Translations under genes and position numbers: made by a program | The notes under the pieces: generated by a model | The model's input: the letters and a program-made list of their open reading frames with translations, nothing else | Databases searched by the model: none | Told to the model about the DNA's origin: nothing | NCBI GenBank assembly: GCA_947468255.1 | Contig: CANIMM010000002.1 | Span: forward strand, 1-34,668 | Length of the DNA stretch: 34,668 nt | From: Chitinophagaceae bacterium | GTDB lineage: Bacteria; Bacteroidota; Bacteroidia; Chitinophagales; Chitinophagaceae | Reading direction: 5' to 3' | In this document: positions 1 to 8,126 of the stretch, piece by piece | Layout of the letters: every line of letters begins with the position of its first letter | Position numbering within the stretch: the first letter of the stretch is position 1

Positions 1-1527
1 AGGTATGATGTCAATCGTCGTAAGTTAGATCGTATTGCACAGCTCTCTATTCCCAATCCATGGGGTATTGCCTTTGATAAGTGGGGACAGGTTTTTTATG
101 AAGAAACTTCTGGACCAGATGTAACCTGGATGATTCCTGGAACTGTTAAACCTAGGTACGGCGAGTACACACCCAAGGCTGAAAGCTTGATTGAAGAGAA
201 GCAGCGGGTAAGGCCTACTTCAGGACTTGAATTTGTGTCGAGCCGTCATTTTCCAGATGATGTGCAAGGAGATTTAATACTCAATAATACCATTGGCTTT
301 TTAGGAACCAAGCAACATACTCTTACAGATGATGGAACTGGCTATAAAAGTAAATTTCGTCAGGATTTGGTGAAATCATCCGATATGAATTTCCGTCCGG
401 TTGATATGGAATTTGCACCCGATGGTTCACTCTATATTGCTGATTGGCACAATGTACTCATTGGTCATATGCAACACAATGCAAGGGATCCACTTCGTGA
501 TCATTCGCATGGAAGGATTTACCGAGTTACCTATCCGTCAAGGCCATTGGTTGTTCCGGCTAAGGTAGCTGGTGCAAGCATTGATGAATTGCTGAACAAT
601 TTAAAACTTCCTGAGTACAGAACACGCTACCGTACTCGCAGAGAAATCAGAGCACATAAAGCTACTGAAGTACTTCCCATTCTTACAAAATGGATTGCTA
701 ATCTTGATAAGCAATCTCCTGAATATGAGCATGAATTGCTGGAGGCGTTGTGGGTGAGTTGGGGACTTGATAAGGTAGACCAACCCTTGCTTCGTCAGTT
801 GCTACATGCCAAAGATTTCAGAGTAAGAGCTGCCGCTGTGGAAGTGCTCCGCTTTACCGGACACCAGGTAACCGACCAAGCAAATTTATTAATGAATGCT
901 GCAAAAGATGATAGTGGCCGTGTAAGATTAGAATCAATAGTAGCAGCCTCATGGCTGGAGAAAGAGAAAGGCTTACCCATCGTATTGGAGGCAGGTAAAA
1001 AACACCTCGATCCTTGGATGTCGAAAGCGTATGAAATATCTGTGGCGCATTTGAATGGACATGGAATGACAGAGAAAAAACCGGTTCTTGCTGCAACCCT
1101 TCCCGGGGCAATTGACAATAAAATTATGATGGCGGGAAAGGCAATTTATTCGAGGGATGGTTTTTGTATCACCTGTCACCAGCCAGATGGAAAGGGGCTG
1201 GAAGCAGCTAGTTTTCCTCCACTTACTGCCTCTAATTGGGTGCTAGGAAGTGATGAGCGAATGATTAAAATAGTACTCAAAGGAATTTATGGACCTATTG
1301 AAGTGAATGGAAAAAAATATCCTGGCCAAGTACCCATGACACCTTTTGAAGGCATGTTGAAAGATGAGGAAGTGGCAGCTGTTATTACCTATGTGCGAAA
1401 TTCTTTTGGTAACAAAGCTGCTGCTGTAACTGCAGATAAGGTCAAAGCGGTGCGTGCATCCATTAAGGGTAAAGTAGGGTTTTATACACCAGAAGAGTTA
1501 CTCAAACAATATCCACTAAGTAAATAA
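1..1527 (+). CDS. Membrane-bound dehydrogenase-type protein with HEAT-like region and C-terminal cytochrome c domain (5' partial)
   Basis: The frame is open from base 1, so the N-terminus lies outside the window; 508 residues remain. Seen: an N-terminal stretch that looks like the end of a beta-propeller, including PDGSLYIADWHN and IGHMQHNARDP followed by DHSHGRIYRVTY. This signature is typical of the 'putative membrane-bound dehydrogenase' family common in Planctomycetes and Bacteroidota. A helical, HEAT-like middle follows (LLHAKDFRVRAAAVEVLR). A c-type heme site CITCH sits at residues 389-393 (bases 1165-1179), with a PMTPF methionine downstream as likely axial ligand. Known of the family: exported, probably periplasmic, heme-bearing, substrate mostly unproven. 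It stands 49 bp before the ThuA gene, so it probably belongs to the same operon. Inference: it may oxidise a sugar or pass electrons from such a step. Confidence 0.75.
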   Translation, partial: RYDVNRRKLDRIAQLSIPNPWGIAFDKWGQVFYEETSGPDVTWMIPGTVKPRYGEYTPKAESLIEEKQRVRPTSGLEFVSSRHFPDDVQGDLILNNTIGFLGTKQHTLTDDGTGYKSKFRQDLVKSSDMNFRPVDMEFAPDGSLYIADWHNVLIGHMQHNARDPLRDHSHGRIYRVTYPSRPLVVPAKVAGASIDELLNNLKLPEYRTRYRTRREIRAHKATEVLPILTKWIANLDKQSPEYEHELLEALWVSWGLDKVDQPLLRQLLHAKDFRVRAAAVEVLRFTGHQVTDQANLLMNAAKDDSGRVRLESIVAASWLEKEKGLPIVLEAGKKHLDPWMSKAYEISVAHLNGHGMTEKKPVLAATLPGAIDNKIMMAGKAIYSRDGFCITCHQPDGKGLEAASFPPLTASNWVLGSDERMIKIVLKGIYGPIEVNGKKYPGQVPMTPFEGMLKDEEVAAVITYVRNSFGNKAAAVTADKVKAVRASIKGKVGFYTPEELLKQYPLSK

Positions 1528-1576
1528 GTGCAATTTTTTTAAACGATTTATTTGTTTATCAAATTTATTTTTAGTT

Positions 1577-2455
1577 ATGAAAAAACCAATTAGCATCCAA
1601 TATTTTTTATTACTGTTGCTTTCGCTTCAATCAGGCATGCTTGCGTTTGCCCAAAAAGCGAATCAGTCAGCAGCAAAAAAGCCACTCATTGTTTTTGTAA
1701 CGGGCGACCACGAATACAGTGGTGAGTCAACGCTTCCAATAGTAGCAGCCGAGCTGGAAAAAAATTATGGGTTTCGCACCAAGGTATTAAAAGCCTTTCC
1801 CGATCACAATGCAGAGGAAAATATTCCAGGGTTGGAAGCATTGAAAGAGGCGGATATTGCCGTGTTTTTTCTTCGCTGGAGAAGACTTCCTGCAGATCAA
1901 GTACAACTCATAGAGGATTATTTGAAAACCGGCAAGCCGCTGATTGGCTTTCGCACAACTACACATTCTTTTAATTACCCTGCTGGTCATCCATTGGAAA
2001 AATGGAATACATTTGGAGAGATGGCATTTAATGCTCCTCCAGGATGGGGCGGCAAGGCCAAGCATACCCATTATGGGCACAAATCTTCTACGGATGTAAG
2101 CATCATTGCTGCAGAAGCAAAAAATGTATTGCTCACCGGAGTGGCAAATAATTTTCATGCTAGATCTTGGCTATACCAAGTGTTGCCCAATTTTCCATCC
2201 AATGGTTCAACCGCTTTATTGATGGGCCATTCAGTTAATTCTGAGAATCCTGCCGCGTATGATAATCCGGTAGCTTGGACAGGTATAAATAGTTATGGTG
2301 CGAAGTTTTTCTTTACCACCTTGGGGCATCCAGAAGATTTTGATCAGGAGCCTTTTCAGCGTCTGGTGATCAATGCCTTTCATTGGGTAGCGGGCAAACC
2401 GATTCCCAAAAAATGGGCCGGTAAAATGGAGATAAATGTGCCGTATCGGGATTGA
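1577..2455 (+). CDS. Secreted ThuA-domain protein (trehalose-utilisation family)
   Basis: 292 residues. The first ~25 form a signal peptide (basic KK, leucine-rich core, cut after AFAQ), so the mature protein is probably periplasmic. The rest reads as a ThuA domain, a class I glutamine-amidotransferase-like fold: VFVTGDHEYSGE near the start, DIAVFFLRWRRLP, the elbow GFRTTTHSF, and the C-terminal YGAKFFFTTLGHPEDF. The usual glutamine-amidotransferase cysteine is absent from the elbow, as in other ThuA proteins. In rhizobia ThuA works with a Gfo/Idh enzyme (ThuB) in breaking down trehalose and related disaccharides through 3-keto forms. The same operon here holds a Gfo/Idh enzyme and a DUF1080 protein, which supports a role on keto-sugars; the exact reaction is not known from the sequence. 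ATG start; the next gene follows after 17 bp. Confidence 0.85.
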   Translation: MKKPISIQYFLLLLLSLQSGMLAFAQKANQSAAKKPLIVFVTGDHEYSGESTLPIVAAELEKNYGFRTKVLKAFPDHNAEENIPGLEALKEADIAVFFLRWRRLPADQVQLIEDYLKTGKPLIGFRTTTHSFNYPAGHPLEKWNTFGEMAFNAPPGWGGKAKHTHYGHKSSTDVSIIAAEAKNVLLTGVANNFHARSWLYQVLPNFPSNGSTALLMGHSVNSENPAAYDNPVAWTGINSYGAKFFFTTLGHPEDFDQEPFQRLVINAFHWVAGKPIPKKWAGKMEINVPYRD

Positions 2456-2472
2456 TTTTCAAAATTACAACC

Positions 2473-3327
2473 ATGAATAAAATAGGATTTAATACACTGG
2501 TTTGGTCGGCGGTAATGTCGGATGACTTACTGCCCATTATTGACCGATTGAAACAAATTGGTTATGACGGAGTGGAATGTTTTATAGGCGCTCCTGATGA
2601 AAAAGCCTACCAGCGTTTTGGTAATCATGCCCATAATATCGGGCTGGAGACTACTGCAGTTTTTGTAGTAGGTAAGGATGAAAATCCAGTTAGTCCAGAT
2701 GCCGCCATTCGGGCGAAGGGGCTAGATAGAATTAAGTGGGGGATTGATAGGGCATACGATATGAAGGCAACCGTACTTTGCGGGCCCTTTCATTCTGCAC
2801 ACGGTGTTTTTGCGCAGCACCCTCCTTTGGAAGAGGAATATAACTGGTGCGGTGAAGTATTACATGCAGCGGGGGAATATGCTGCCAAGGCAGGTATCAC
2901 GCTAGCACTGGAAGCATTGAATCGTTTTGAATGTTATTTGTGCAATACGGTGGAGCAGTTGGCCAAATTGGTTAATACGGCGGCACACCCCAATGTAAGA
3001 GCAATGTTTGATACACACCATGCCAACATTGAAGAGAAAAAAAATCGCGATGCGATTATCAGCATTGCACCGCACTTGGCACATTTTCATATCAGCGAAA
3101 ATGATCGAGGAACTCCCGGTGATGGACATGTGCAGTGGGAAGAAGTTTTTTCTTCTTTGGCCCAAATAAAATACGATGGCTGGCTTACCATTGAAGCTTT
3201 CTCAAGGAATGATCCTGATTTTGCCAATGCAATTAATGTATGGCGCGAATATTCAAAGCCATGGGATATGGCAACCAATGGGCTAGCATTTATTAAGCAA
3301 CAATCTATTAAGGCCCAAGGCCTATAA
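2473..3327 (+). CDS. TIM-barrel sugar epimerase/isomerase, D-tagatose/D-psicose 3-epimerase-like
   Basis: 284 residues from the ATG at 2473. An upstream TTG at 2452 would add seven residues and overlap the thuA-like stop, so the ATG is preferred. The AP-endonuclease-2/xylose-isomerase-like TIM barrel shows four likely metal ligands: E147 (LALEALNR), D180 (MFDTHH), H206 (HFHISENDR) and E241 (LTIEAF). The spacing of 33, 26 and 35 residues equals that of the ligands known in D-psicose 3-epimerases, and ENDRGTPG with GHVQW matches their substrate loop. No signal peptide, so cytoplasmic. Known of the family: metal-dependent C3 epimerisation of ketoses; relatives act on 3-keto-glycosides as isomerases or lyases. 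Which of these applies here cannot be read from the sequence. Fourth gene-sized unit of the cluster would be the transporter 67 bp downstream. Confidence 0.82.
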   Translation: MNKIGFNTLVWSAVMSDDLLPIIDRLKQIGYDGVECFIGAPDEKAYQRFGNHAHNIGLETTAVFVVGKDENPVSPDAAIRAKGLDRIKWGIDRAYDMKATVLCGPFHSAHGVFAQHPPLEEEYNWCGEVLHAAGEYAAKAGITLALEALNRFECYLCNTVEQLAKLVNTAAHPNVRAMFDTHHANIEEKKNRDAIISIAPHLAHFHISENDRGTPGDGHVQWEEVFSSLAQIKYDGWLTIEAFSRNDPDFANAINVWREYSKPWDMATNGLAFIKQQSIKAQGL

Positions 3328-3394
3328 TTTTTTTTATAAGAATCCAATTCATTGCTTACTATTAAACAATTCAATTTAATTTAAAAACAATTCT

Positions 3395-4933
3395 ATGAAT
3401 TCAACACAATTGAATACCGACAATGCATCCGCCGATGAGCAAGGCAAAAAGCTGCTTTTCTGGGGATGTTTTATCGCATTGACTGCTACTGCATTTGGTT
3501 TTGTTTTCCGCGCTTTCATTATGGCCCAATGGGGCATCCAGTTTGGTTTGAGTAAAACCCAGCAAGGAGAAATATTTGGAGTTGGATTTTGGCCTTTTGG
3601 AATTAGCATTGTTTTTTTTAGTCTAATCATTGATAAGATTGGTTACAAAAAATCAATGGTTTTTGCTTTTGTCTGTCATATTGTTTCTGTGGCAATTACC
3701 ATTTTTGCTACTGGCTATTGGATGCTTTTTGCAGGTACTTTTTTATTCGCATTGGGTAATGGAGCAGTGGAAGCAGTGGTGAATCCGGTAGTGGCTACCA
3801 TGTTTCCAAAAGAAAAAACCAAGTGGTTGAATGTATTGCACGCCGGTTGGCCTGCTGGAATGGTAGTAGGTGGATTGCTAGGTATATTTATGATCAACCA
3901 GCAATTTCCATGGCAGCTAATTATCGGATTTGTGCTGGTGCCTGCAATCATTTATGGTTGGATTATCGCAAAGCGTACATTCCCGGTTAATGAGCGGGTA
4001 GAGGCTGGCGTTAGTTATTTAGAAATGTTAAAAGAAGTGGGTATTTTGGGTGCATTGATTATCGCTGCGCTTTGTTCCTTTCAGCTGGGCAGTCTTTTTC
4101 AATGGTCATTTACCGTTAGTGTTATCATCACCTTAGCCCTTACGGGTATTTTTGGATATTTTGTTCGCTCTTTAGGCAGACCACTGTTAATTGTGCTGTT
4201 GGCAATCATGATTCCGCTGGCTACCACCGAATTGGGTACCGATAGTTGGATCACCGATTTAATGACCCCGGCGATGATGCAAATGGGTTTCCAAGGCGGA
4301 TGGGTATTGATTTACACCTCGATTATTATGGCCTTACTACGTTTGTATTCAGGACCCATTGTTCATAAACTTTCCCCCATCGGCTTGCTGGTAGCTGGCT
4401 CATTGGTTGCCGTTATTGGATTGGTACTACTTTCCTATTCAACGGGTTTTTTAATTATCATTGCGGCTACCATTTATGCATTGGGTAAAACATTTTTTTG
4501 GCCTACCATGTTGGGCGTAGTATCCGAACAGTTTCCAAAGGGAGGAGCCCTTGCTATCAATTTCACCGGAGCCGTGGGTATGATGGGTGTAGGAGTGATT
4601 GGTGCAGTTATTCTAGGATTTGTTCAAGATAGACAACTCGATCAAAACCTTGCTACTTACGATCAAAAAAACAATACCACCCTGCATGCAACTTATTTAA
4701 CCGAATCAAAGACAGGACTTTTTGGATCCTATCAAGCAGTGGATAGCAAAAAATTATCAGCCGCACCTGCAGCAGCGGCGGAGCAGATAAGTTCAGTTCA
4801 AAATGATGCTAAAAAAAGTGCGCTTCGTACCGTAGCTGTTTTTCCGGCATTCATGTTTTTTTGCTACCTTTTCATTTTCTTTTATTTTAAATCCAAGGGT
4901 GGCTACCGACCGGTGGTGATCGCCAAGGAATAA
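3395..4933 (+). CDS. MFS transporter, probably for a sugar or glycoside
   Basis: 512 residues, hydrophobic over most of its length with about 12 or more membrane segments. The first follows a short polar N-terminus (residues 1-22). The pattern of paired loops (IDKIGYKKSM after segment 2, PKEKTKWLN before segment 5) is that of the major facilitator superfamily. A polar loop of about 70 residues lies just before the last segment (roughly residues 410-480: VQDRQLDQN... to ...NDAKKSALRT), longer than usual for the family. It sits between two sugar-isomerase-like genes in a run of same-strand genes with 17-67 bp gaps, so it most likely imports the substrate or intermediate of this pathway. The specific substrate is not known. 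Confidence 0.85.
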   Translation: MNSTQLNTDNASADEQGKKLLFWGCFIALTATAFGFVFRAFIMAQWGIQFGLSKTQQGEIFGVGFWPFGISIVFFSLIIDKIGYKKSMVFAFVCHIVSVAITIFATGYWMLFAGTFLFALGNGAVEAVVNPVVATMFPKEKTKWLNVLHAGWPAGMVVGGLLGIFMINQQFPWQLIIGFVLVPAIIYGWIIAKRTFPVNERVEAGVSYLEMLKEVGILGALIIAALCSFQLGSLFQWSFTVSVIITLALTGIFGYFVRSLGRPLLIVLLAIMIPLATTELGTDSWITDLMTPAMMQMGFQGGWVLIYTSIIMALLRLYSGPIVHKLSPIGLLVAGSLVAVIGLVLLSYSTGFLIIIAATIYALGKTFFWPTMLGVVSEQFPKGGALAINFTGAVGMMGVGVIGAVILGFVQDRQLDQNLATYDQKNNTTLHATYLTESKTGLFGSYQAVDSKKLSAAPAAAAEQISSVQNDAKKSALRTVAVFPAFMFFCYLFIFFYFKSKGGYRPVVIAKE

Positions 4934-4971
4934 AAAATTCATTCATTATTTCAATCAATAAACAGAACGAC

Positions 4972-6009
4972 ATGCAAAAAAATAATTACCCTAAACTACA
5001 CAATGCAACATGGCCAGGTATTGTAGGCAAGGGACCTGATTCAGAGCCCCCTATTTCTTTTGATGACTTACTGAAATTTACAGCCGATGCGGAAGTAGAT
5101 GGTGTGAAGTTTGACGGAATTGATATCGGGCTTTTTGAACCTCATATTGATATCGACAGTTCGGATGACGGCATTAAAAAATTAGCGGATAAAGTATCTT
5201 CCCTCAACTTAAACATCGGTAGTTTGGTAGCACCCATCTGGGGAGGCCCTGCCATGGGTAGTAAGGAAGATCGCGCAGTATTTGTAGAGATGGTGCGCAA
5301 ATCTTGCCACTTTGGACAAAAGCTCCGTGAATATGGGGTGAGGCCCAACGGCATTGTTCGCATCGATTCTGCCAGTAAACCAGAAGCTTGGGCCTTGGAT
5401 CCCGTGAACAATACCAAGCTCATTGCAGACACTTTTCGCGAAGCTTGTGATGTAGCTGCCTCCTATGGCGAAAGACTGGCTGCAGAAGGAGAAATTTGCT
5501 GGGGTGGTATGCATAGCTGGAAAGCAATGATTGACACTTTAGAAGCCGTTGACCGTCCCAATATTGGCTTTCAAGCCGACATGGCCCATACACTTTTATA
5601 CCTCTTGGGTTACAATAGTCCGGATGATAGAATATTGCCTTCCGACTTTGATTGGAGCGATGGGGAAGTGCTAGATGCGGGGCTTAGAAAATTAACCCAT
5701 GCGCTTCGGCCTTGGACCATTGATTTCCATGTGGCACAAAATGATGGCACGGTGCATGGCACTGGCTCACACGACAAAACAGGTCGACATTGCCAAGCCA
5801 AAGATCCCAATGGCAAACTAGACATTGCAAAGCATGCTGGCTTTTGGTTGCGCAATGATTCGGGGGAATTGACCAAGGCTTTCCGACATATTTGTTGGGA
5901 TGGCTGTATGTTTCCCAATGCCGTGATGACGCAGCAACAAACATGGAATGATATTCTAGCGGCTATGATTAAAGTAAGGGATCAACATGGCTGGTATGAA
6001 GCAGAATAA
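4972..6009 (+). CDS. TIM-barrel sugar phosphate isomerase/epimerase-family protein
   Basis: 345 residues, no signal peptide, so cytoplasmic. It belongs to the AP-endonuclease-2/IolE-like TIM-barrel superfamily but is distinct from the epimerase-like protein two genes upstream. Candidate metal ligands stand in EGEICWGG (E172/E174), QADMAH (D203) and DFHVAQND (H253); GRHCQAKD (271-278) is a further conserved-looking polar segment. Relatives in Gfo/Idh clusters have been shown in other bacteria to act on 3-keto-glycosides, removing the aglycone by elimination or isomerising the ketone. The next gene, 43 bp on, is a Gfo/Idh oxidoreductase that could supply such a substrate. The pairing is inference; the fold is well supported. 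Confidence 0.8.
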   Translation: MQKNNYPKLHNATWPGIVGKGPDSEPPISFDDLLKFTADAEVDGVKFDGIDIGLFEPHIDIDSSDDGIKKLADKVSSLNLNIGSLVAPIWGGPAMGSKEDRAVFVEMVRKSCHFGQKLREYGVRPNGIVRIDSASKPEAWALDPVNNTKLIADTFREACDVAASYGERLAAEGEICWGGMHSWKAMIDTLEAVDRPNIGFQADMAHTLLYLLGYNSPDDRILPSDFDWSDGEVLDAGLRKLTHALRPWTIDFHVAQNDGTVHGTGSHDKTGRHCQAKDPNGKLDIAKHAGFWLRNDSGELTKAFRHICWDGCMFPNAVMTQQQTWNDILAAMIKVRDQHGWYEAE

Positions 6010-6052
6010 AAATAAAATTTGAATAAAATTATAAGCATTAATTTCTTTAATA

Positions 6053-7204
6053 ATGGCAACAAAAAAAACACTCAATATTGGTTTAATCGGCGGAGGCTTT
6101 ATGGCCCGAACCCATTCCAACGGATACCGTCGCGTTCCTAATTTTTTTCCTGAACTGGAATATGAGCCCGTGCTCAAAGCGGTCTGTTTTCGTAATGAAA
6201 CAAAATTAAAAGCATTTGCAGAGCAGTGGGGATATGAATCAACTGAAACCGATTGGAGGAAGTTAATCGCCCGTGACGATATTGATGCGGTAGATATTTG
6301 CACTCCCAATGATACCCATGCAGAAATTGCGATTGCAGCTGCAGCGGCAGGTAAAATGATTCTCTGCGAAAAGCCACTTGCACGCGACTTGGTTGAATCG
6401 ACCGGTATGGTAGAAGCGATTGAAAAAGCAGGGGTAAAAAATACGGTTTGGTACAACTATCGCAGGCTGCCCGCAGTTACGCTAGCCAAACAAATTGTAG
6501 ACTCTGGAAAGTTGGGGAAGATCTATCATTACAGAGCAAATTTTTTACAGGATTGGACGATCAATGAAAATCTTCCGCAAGGTGGTGAAGGCTTATGGCG
6601 AATGGATGCTGCAGTAGCCGGATCGGGTGTATTGGGTGATTTACTTTCTCATTGTATCGACACTGCGTTGTGGATCAATGGAGGCATTAAGGATGTGAGT
6701 GCAATGACAGAAACATTTGTGAAAGAACGGATGCACCAGCTCACTGGAAAAATGCAGGAAGTAACCATTGATGATGCTTGTTCATTTCTCTGCCATTTTA
6801 ATAACGGATCATTGGGGCTATTTGAATCTACTCGATACGCACGTGGCCATAAGGCGATGTATACTTTTGAGATCAATGGAGCCAATGCTTCCATTCGCTG
6901 GGATTTGCATGATTTGAATCGACTCGAATTTTTTGATAATGCAGATGAATCAAAACTCAAAGGTTGGCGTTCTATCCATATTACAGATGGCGACCATCCC
7001 TACATGGATAAGTGGTGGGTACCCGGCTTAGGGATTGGTTATGAACATTCTTTTGTTCACCAAGTTGCTGATTTTCTAAAAAGTATTGAAACAGGGGAGC
7101 CATGTTCACCTACCTTTAGGGAGGCGCTGGATACGCAAAAAGTTTGCCAGGCGGTAGCTGATTCAGCAAAATCAAGAAGCTGGAAAGATTGCAATATTTC
7201 TTAA
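6053..7204 (+). CDS. Gfo/Idh/MocA-family sugar oxidoreductase
   Basis: 383 residues. Seen: an N-terminal Rossmann motif GLIGGGFMARTHSNGY (residues ~9-24), CTPNDTHAE, the family signature CEKPLA with the catalytic lysine, and GVLGDLLSHCID with the Asp/His pair of the active site, followed by the C-terminal beta-sheet domain. No signal peptide, so it is cytoplasmic and NAD(P)-dependent. Members oxidise or reduce a sugar hydroxyl; in clusters with DUF1080 and TIM-barrel genes they typically form or reduce the 3-keto group. It lies between the second TIM-barrel gene (43 bp before) and the DUF1080 gene (48 bp after). Inference: this is the oxidising (or final reducing) step of a 3-keto-glycoside route. 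Substrate not identifiable by eye. Confidence 0.9.
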   Translation: MATKKTLNIGLIGGGFMARTHSNGYRRVPNFFPELEYEPVLKAVCFRNETKLKAFAEQWGYESTETDWRKLIARDDIDAVDICTPNDTHAEIAIAAAAAGKMILCEKPLARDLVESTGMVEAIEKAGVKNTVWYNYRRLPAVTLAKQIVDSGKLGKIYHYRANFLQDWTINENLPQGGEGLWRMDAAVAGSGVLGDLLSHCIDTALWINGGIKDVSAMTETFVKERMHQLTGKMQEVTIDDACSFLCHFNNGSLGLFESTRYARGHKAMYTFEINGANASIRWDLHDLNRLEFFDNADESKLKGWRSIHITDGDHPYMDKWWVPGLGIGYEHSFVHQVADFLKSIETGEPCSPTFREALDTQKVCQAVADSAKSRSWKDCNIS

Positions 7205-7252
7205 AACAGTTTTCAATCAATAATATCAATTAACCATCTTCAAAAAACAATT

Positions 7253-7960
7253 ATGATACAAAAACTAAGTTTTCGGTTAGCCATTTTTATGTTGATAGCA
7301 GGGACTACATTGTCCTTACAGGCACAAGATAAAAAAAATGATTTTGTGAAAATATTTGATGGCAAAACCATGAAAGGATGGGAAGGGGACACCGATTTTT
7401 GGAGAGTGGAAAACGGAACCTTTATCGGAGAAGTTACCAAAGAAAAACCGCTTAAAACAAATACTTTTCTTATTTGGAGGGGAGGCTTACCGGCCAACTT
7501 TGAATTTATTGCGCAGTACCGTATCAGTCCAGGTGGAAATAGTGGGGTTCAATATCGCAGCGAAGAGTTACCCAATATTCGCTTTGCTTTAAAAGGCTAT
7601 CAGGCCGATATTGATGGTGCCGATGTATACACTGGTCAGAATTATGAGGAGCGTGGTCGTGGATTTTTGGCGAAACGCGGTGAAATATCGGTCTTGAAAG
7701 CAGATGTGAAACCTACAATCACCGGTTCATTGGGCAACTCCGATTCGCTGAAAACTAAAATTAAAAATGGCGACTGGAATGAGCTTCACATTATCGTAAA
7801 AGACAATCATATGCAGCATTTCATCAACGGAGTTTTAATGAGTGATGTTACCGATGAAGATGCTAAAAATAGAAAATATAATGGATTATTGGGATTACAG
7901 GTACATGTGATGCCTTCGATGAAAGTGGAATATCGTAAAATATTACTGAAGCAATTGTAA
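7253..7960 (+). CDS. Secreted DUF1080 protein (3-keto-disaccharide hydrolase family)
   Basis: 235 residues. A signal peptide covers about residues 1-24 (hydrophobic core, TLSLQAQ cut region). The mature part is a concanavalin-like beta-sandwich: IFDGKTMKGWEGD, PGGNSGVQYRSEE, GYQADIDGADVYTG, GDWNELHIIVKDNHMQHFING and GLLGLQVHV are the usual DUF1080 landmarks. Family members have been linked to hydrolysis or hydration of 3-keto-glucosides. It closes the catabolic operon, and its TAA stop is followed at once by a GGTGAAT heptamer array. Since it is exported while the Gfo/Idh enzyme is not, the keto-sugar must either be made outside the cytoplasm or move across the membrane. A second, divergent DUF1080 gene lies at 9505-10194. 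Confidence 0.9.
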   Translation: MIQKLSFRLAIFMLIAGTTLSLQAQDKKNDFVKIFDGKTMKGWEGDTDFWRVENGTFIGEVTKEKPLKTNTFLIWRGGLPANFEFIAQYRISPGGNSGVQYRSEELPNIRFALKGYQADIDGADVYTGQNYEERGRGFLAKRGEISVLKADVKPTITGSLGNSDSLKTKIKNGDWNELHIIVKDNHMQHFINGVLMSDVTDEDAKNRKYNGLLGLQVHVMPSMKVEYRKILLKQL

Positions 7961-8027
7961 TGGTGAAGAGGTGAATGGTGAATGGTCAATGGTCAATGGT
8001 GAATTGTCAATTGTCAATGGTCAATTG
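7960..8027 (+). repeat. Heptamer array, left arm of intergenic element 1
   Basis: Starts on the last base of the DUF1080 stop codon. It is built of GGTGAAT and GGTCAAT units with some ATTGTCA variants. Bases 7960-7986 are the inverted complement of 8164-8190 at 26 of 27 positions. Confidence 0.85.
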
Positions 8028-8072
8028 AAAGTTTGCGATCTTTCATTTAACTTTCTTATTTAATTACAAAAA

Positions 8073-8126
8073 ATATGCAACAACCGCCGTCAGTGGTTGA
8101 AAACCCTGACGGCGGTTGTTGCATAT
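8073..8126 (-). terminator. Long perfect hairpin between convergent genes
   Basis: A 21-bp perfect stem (8073-8093 with 8106-8126) whose loop adds a further GGTT/AACC pairing around GAA, with one unpaired T. On the minus strand the hairpin is followed by ATTTTTTGTAATTA, a fair T-run, so it could end transcripts of the Nramp-like gene. On the plus strand it is followed by the ATTCACC array, not by Ts. The stem is much longer than a usual terminator, and its right foot overlaps the first array unit. Confidence 0.7.

Noticed and set aside
5956..6456. Minus-strand frame of 166 codons
   Set aside because: It is antisense to the start of the Gfo/Idh gene and shows no recognisable domain.
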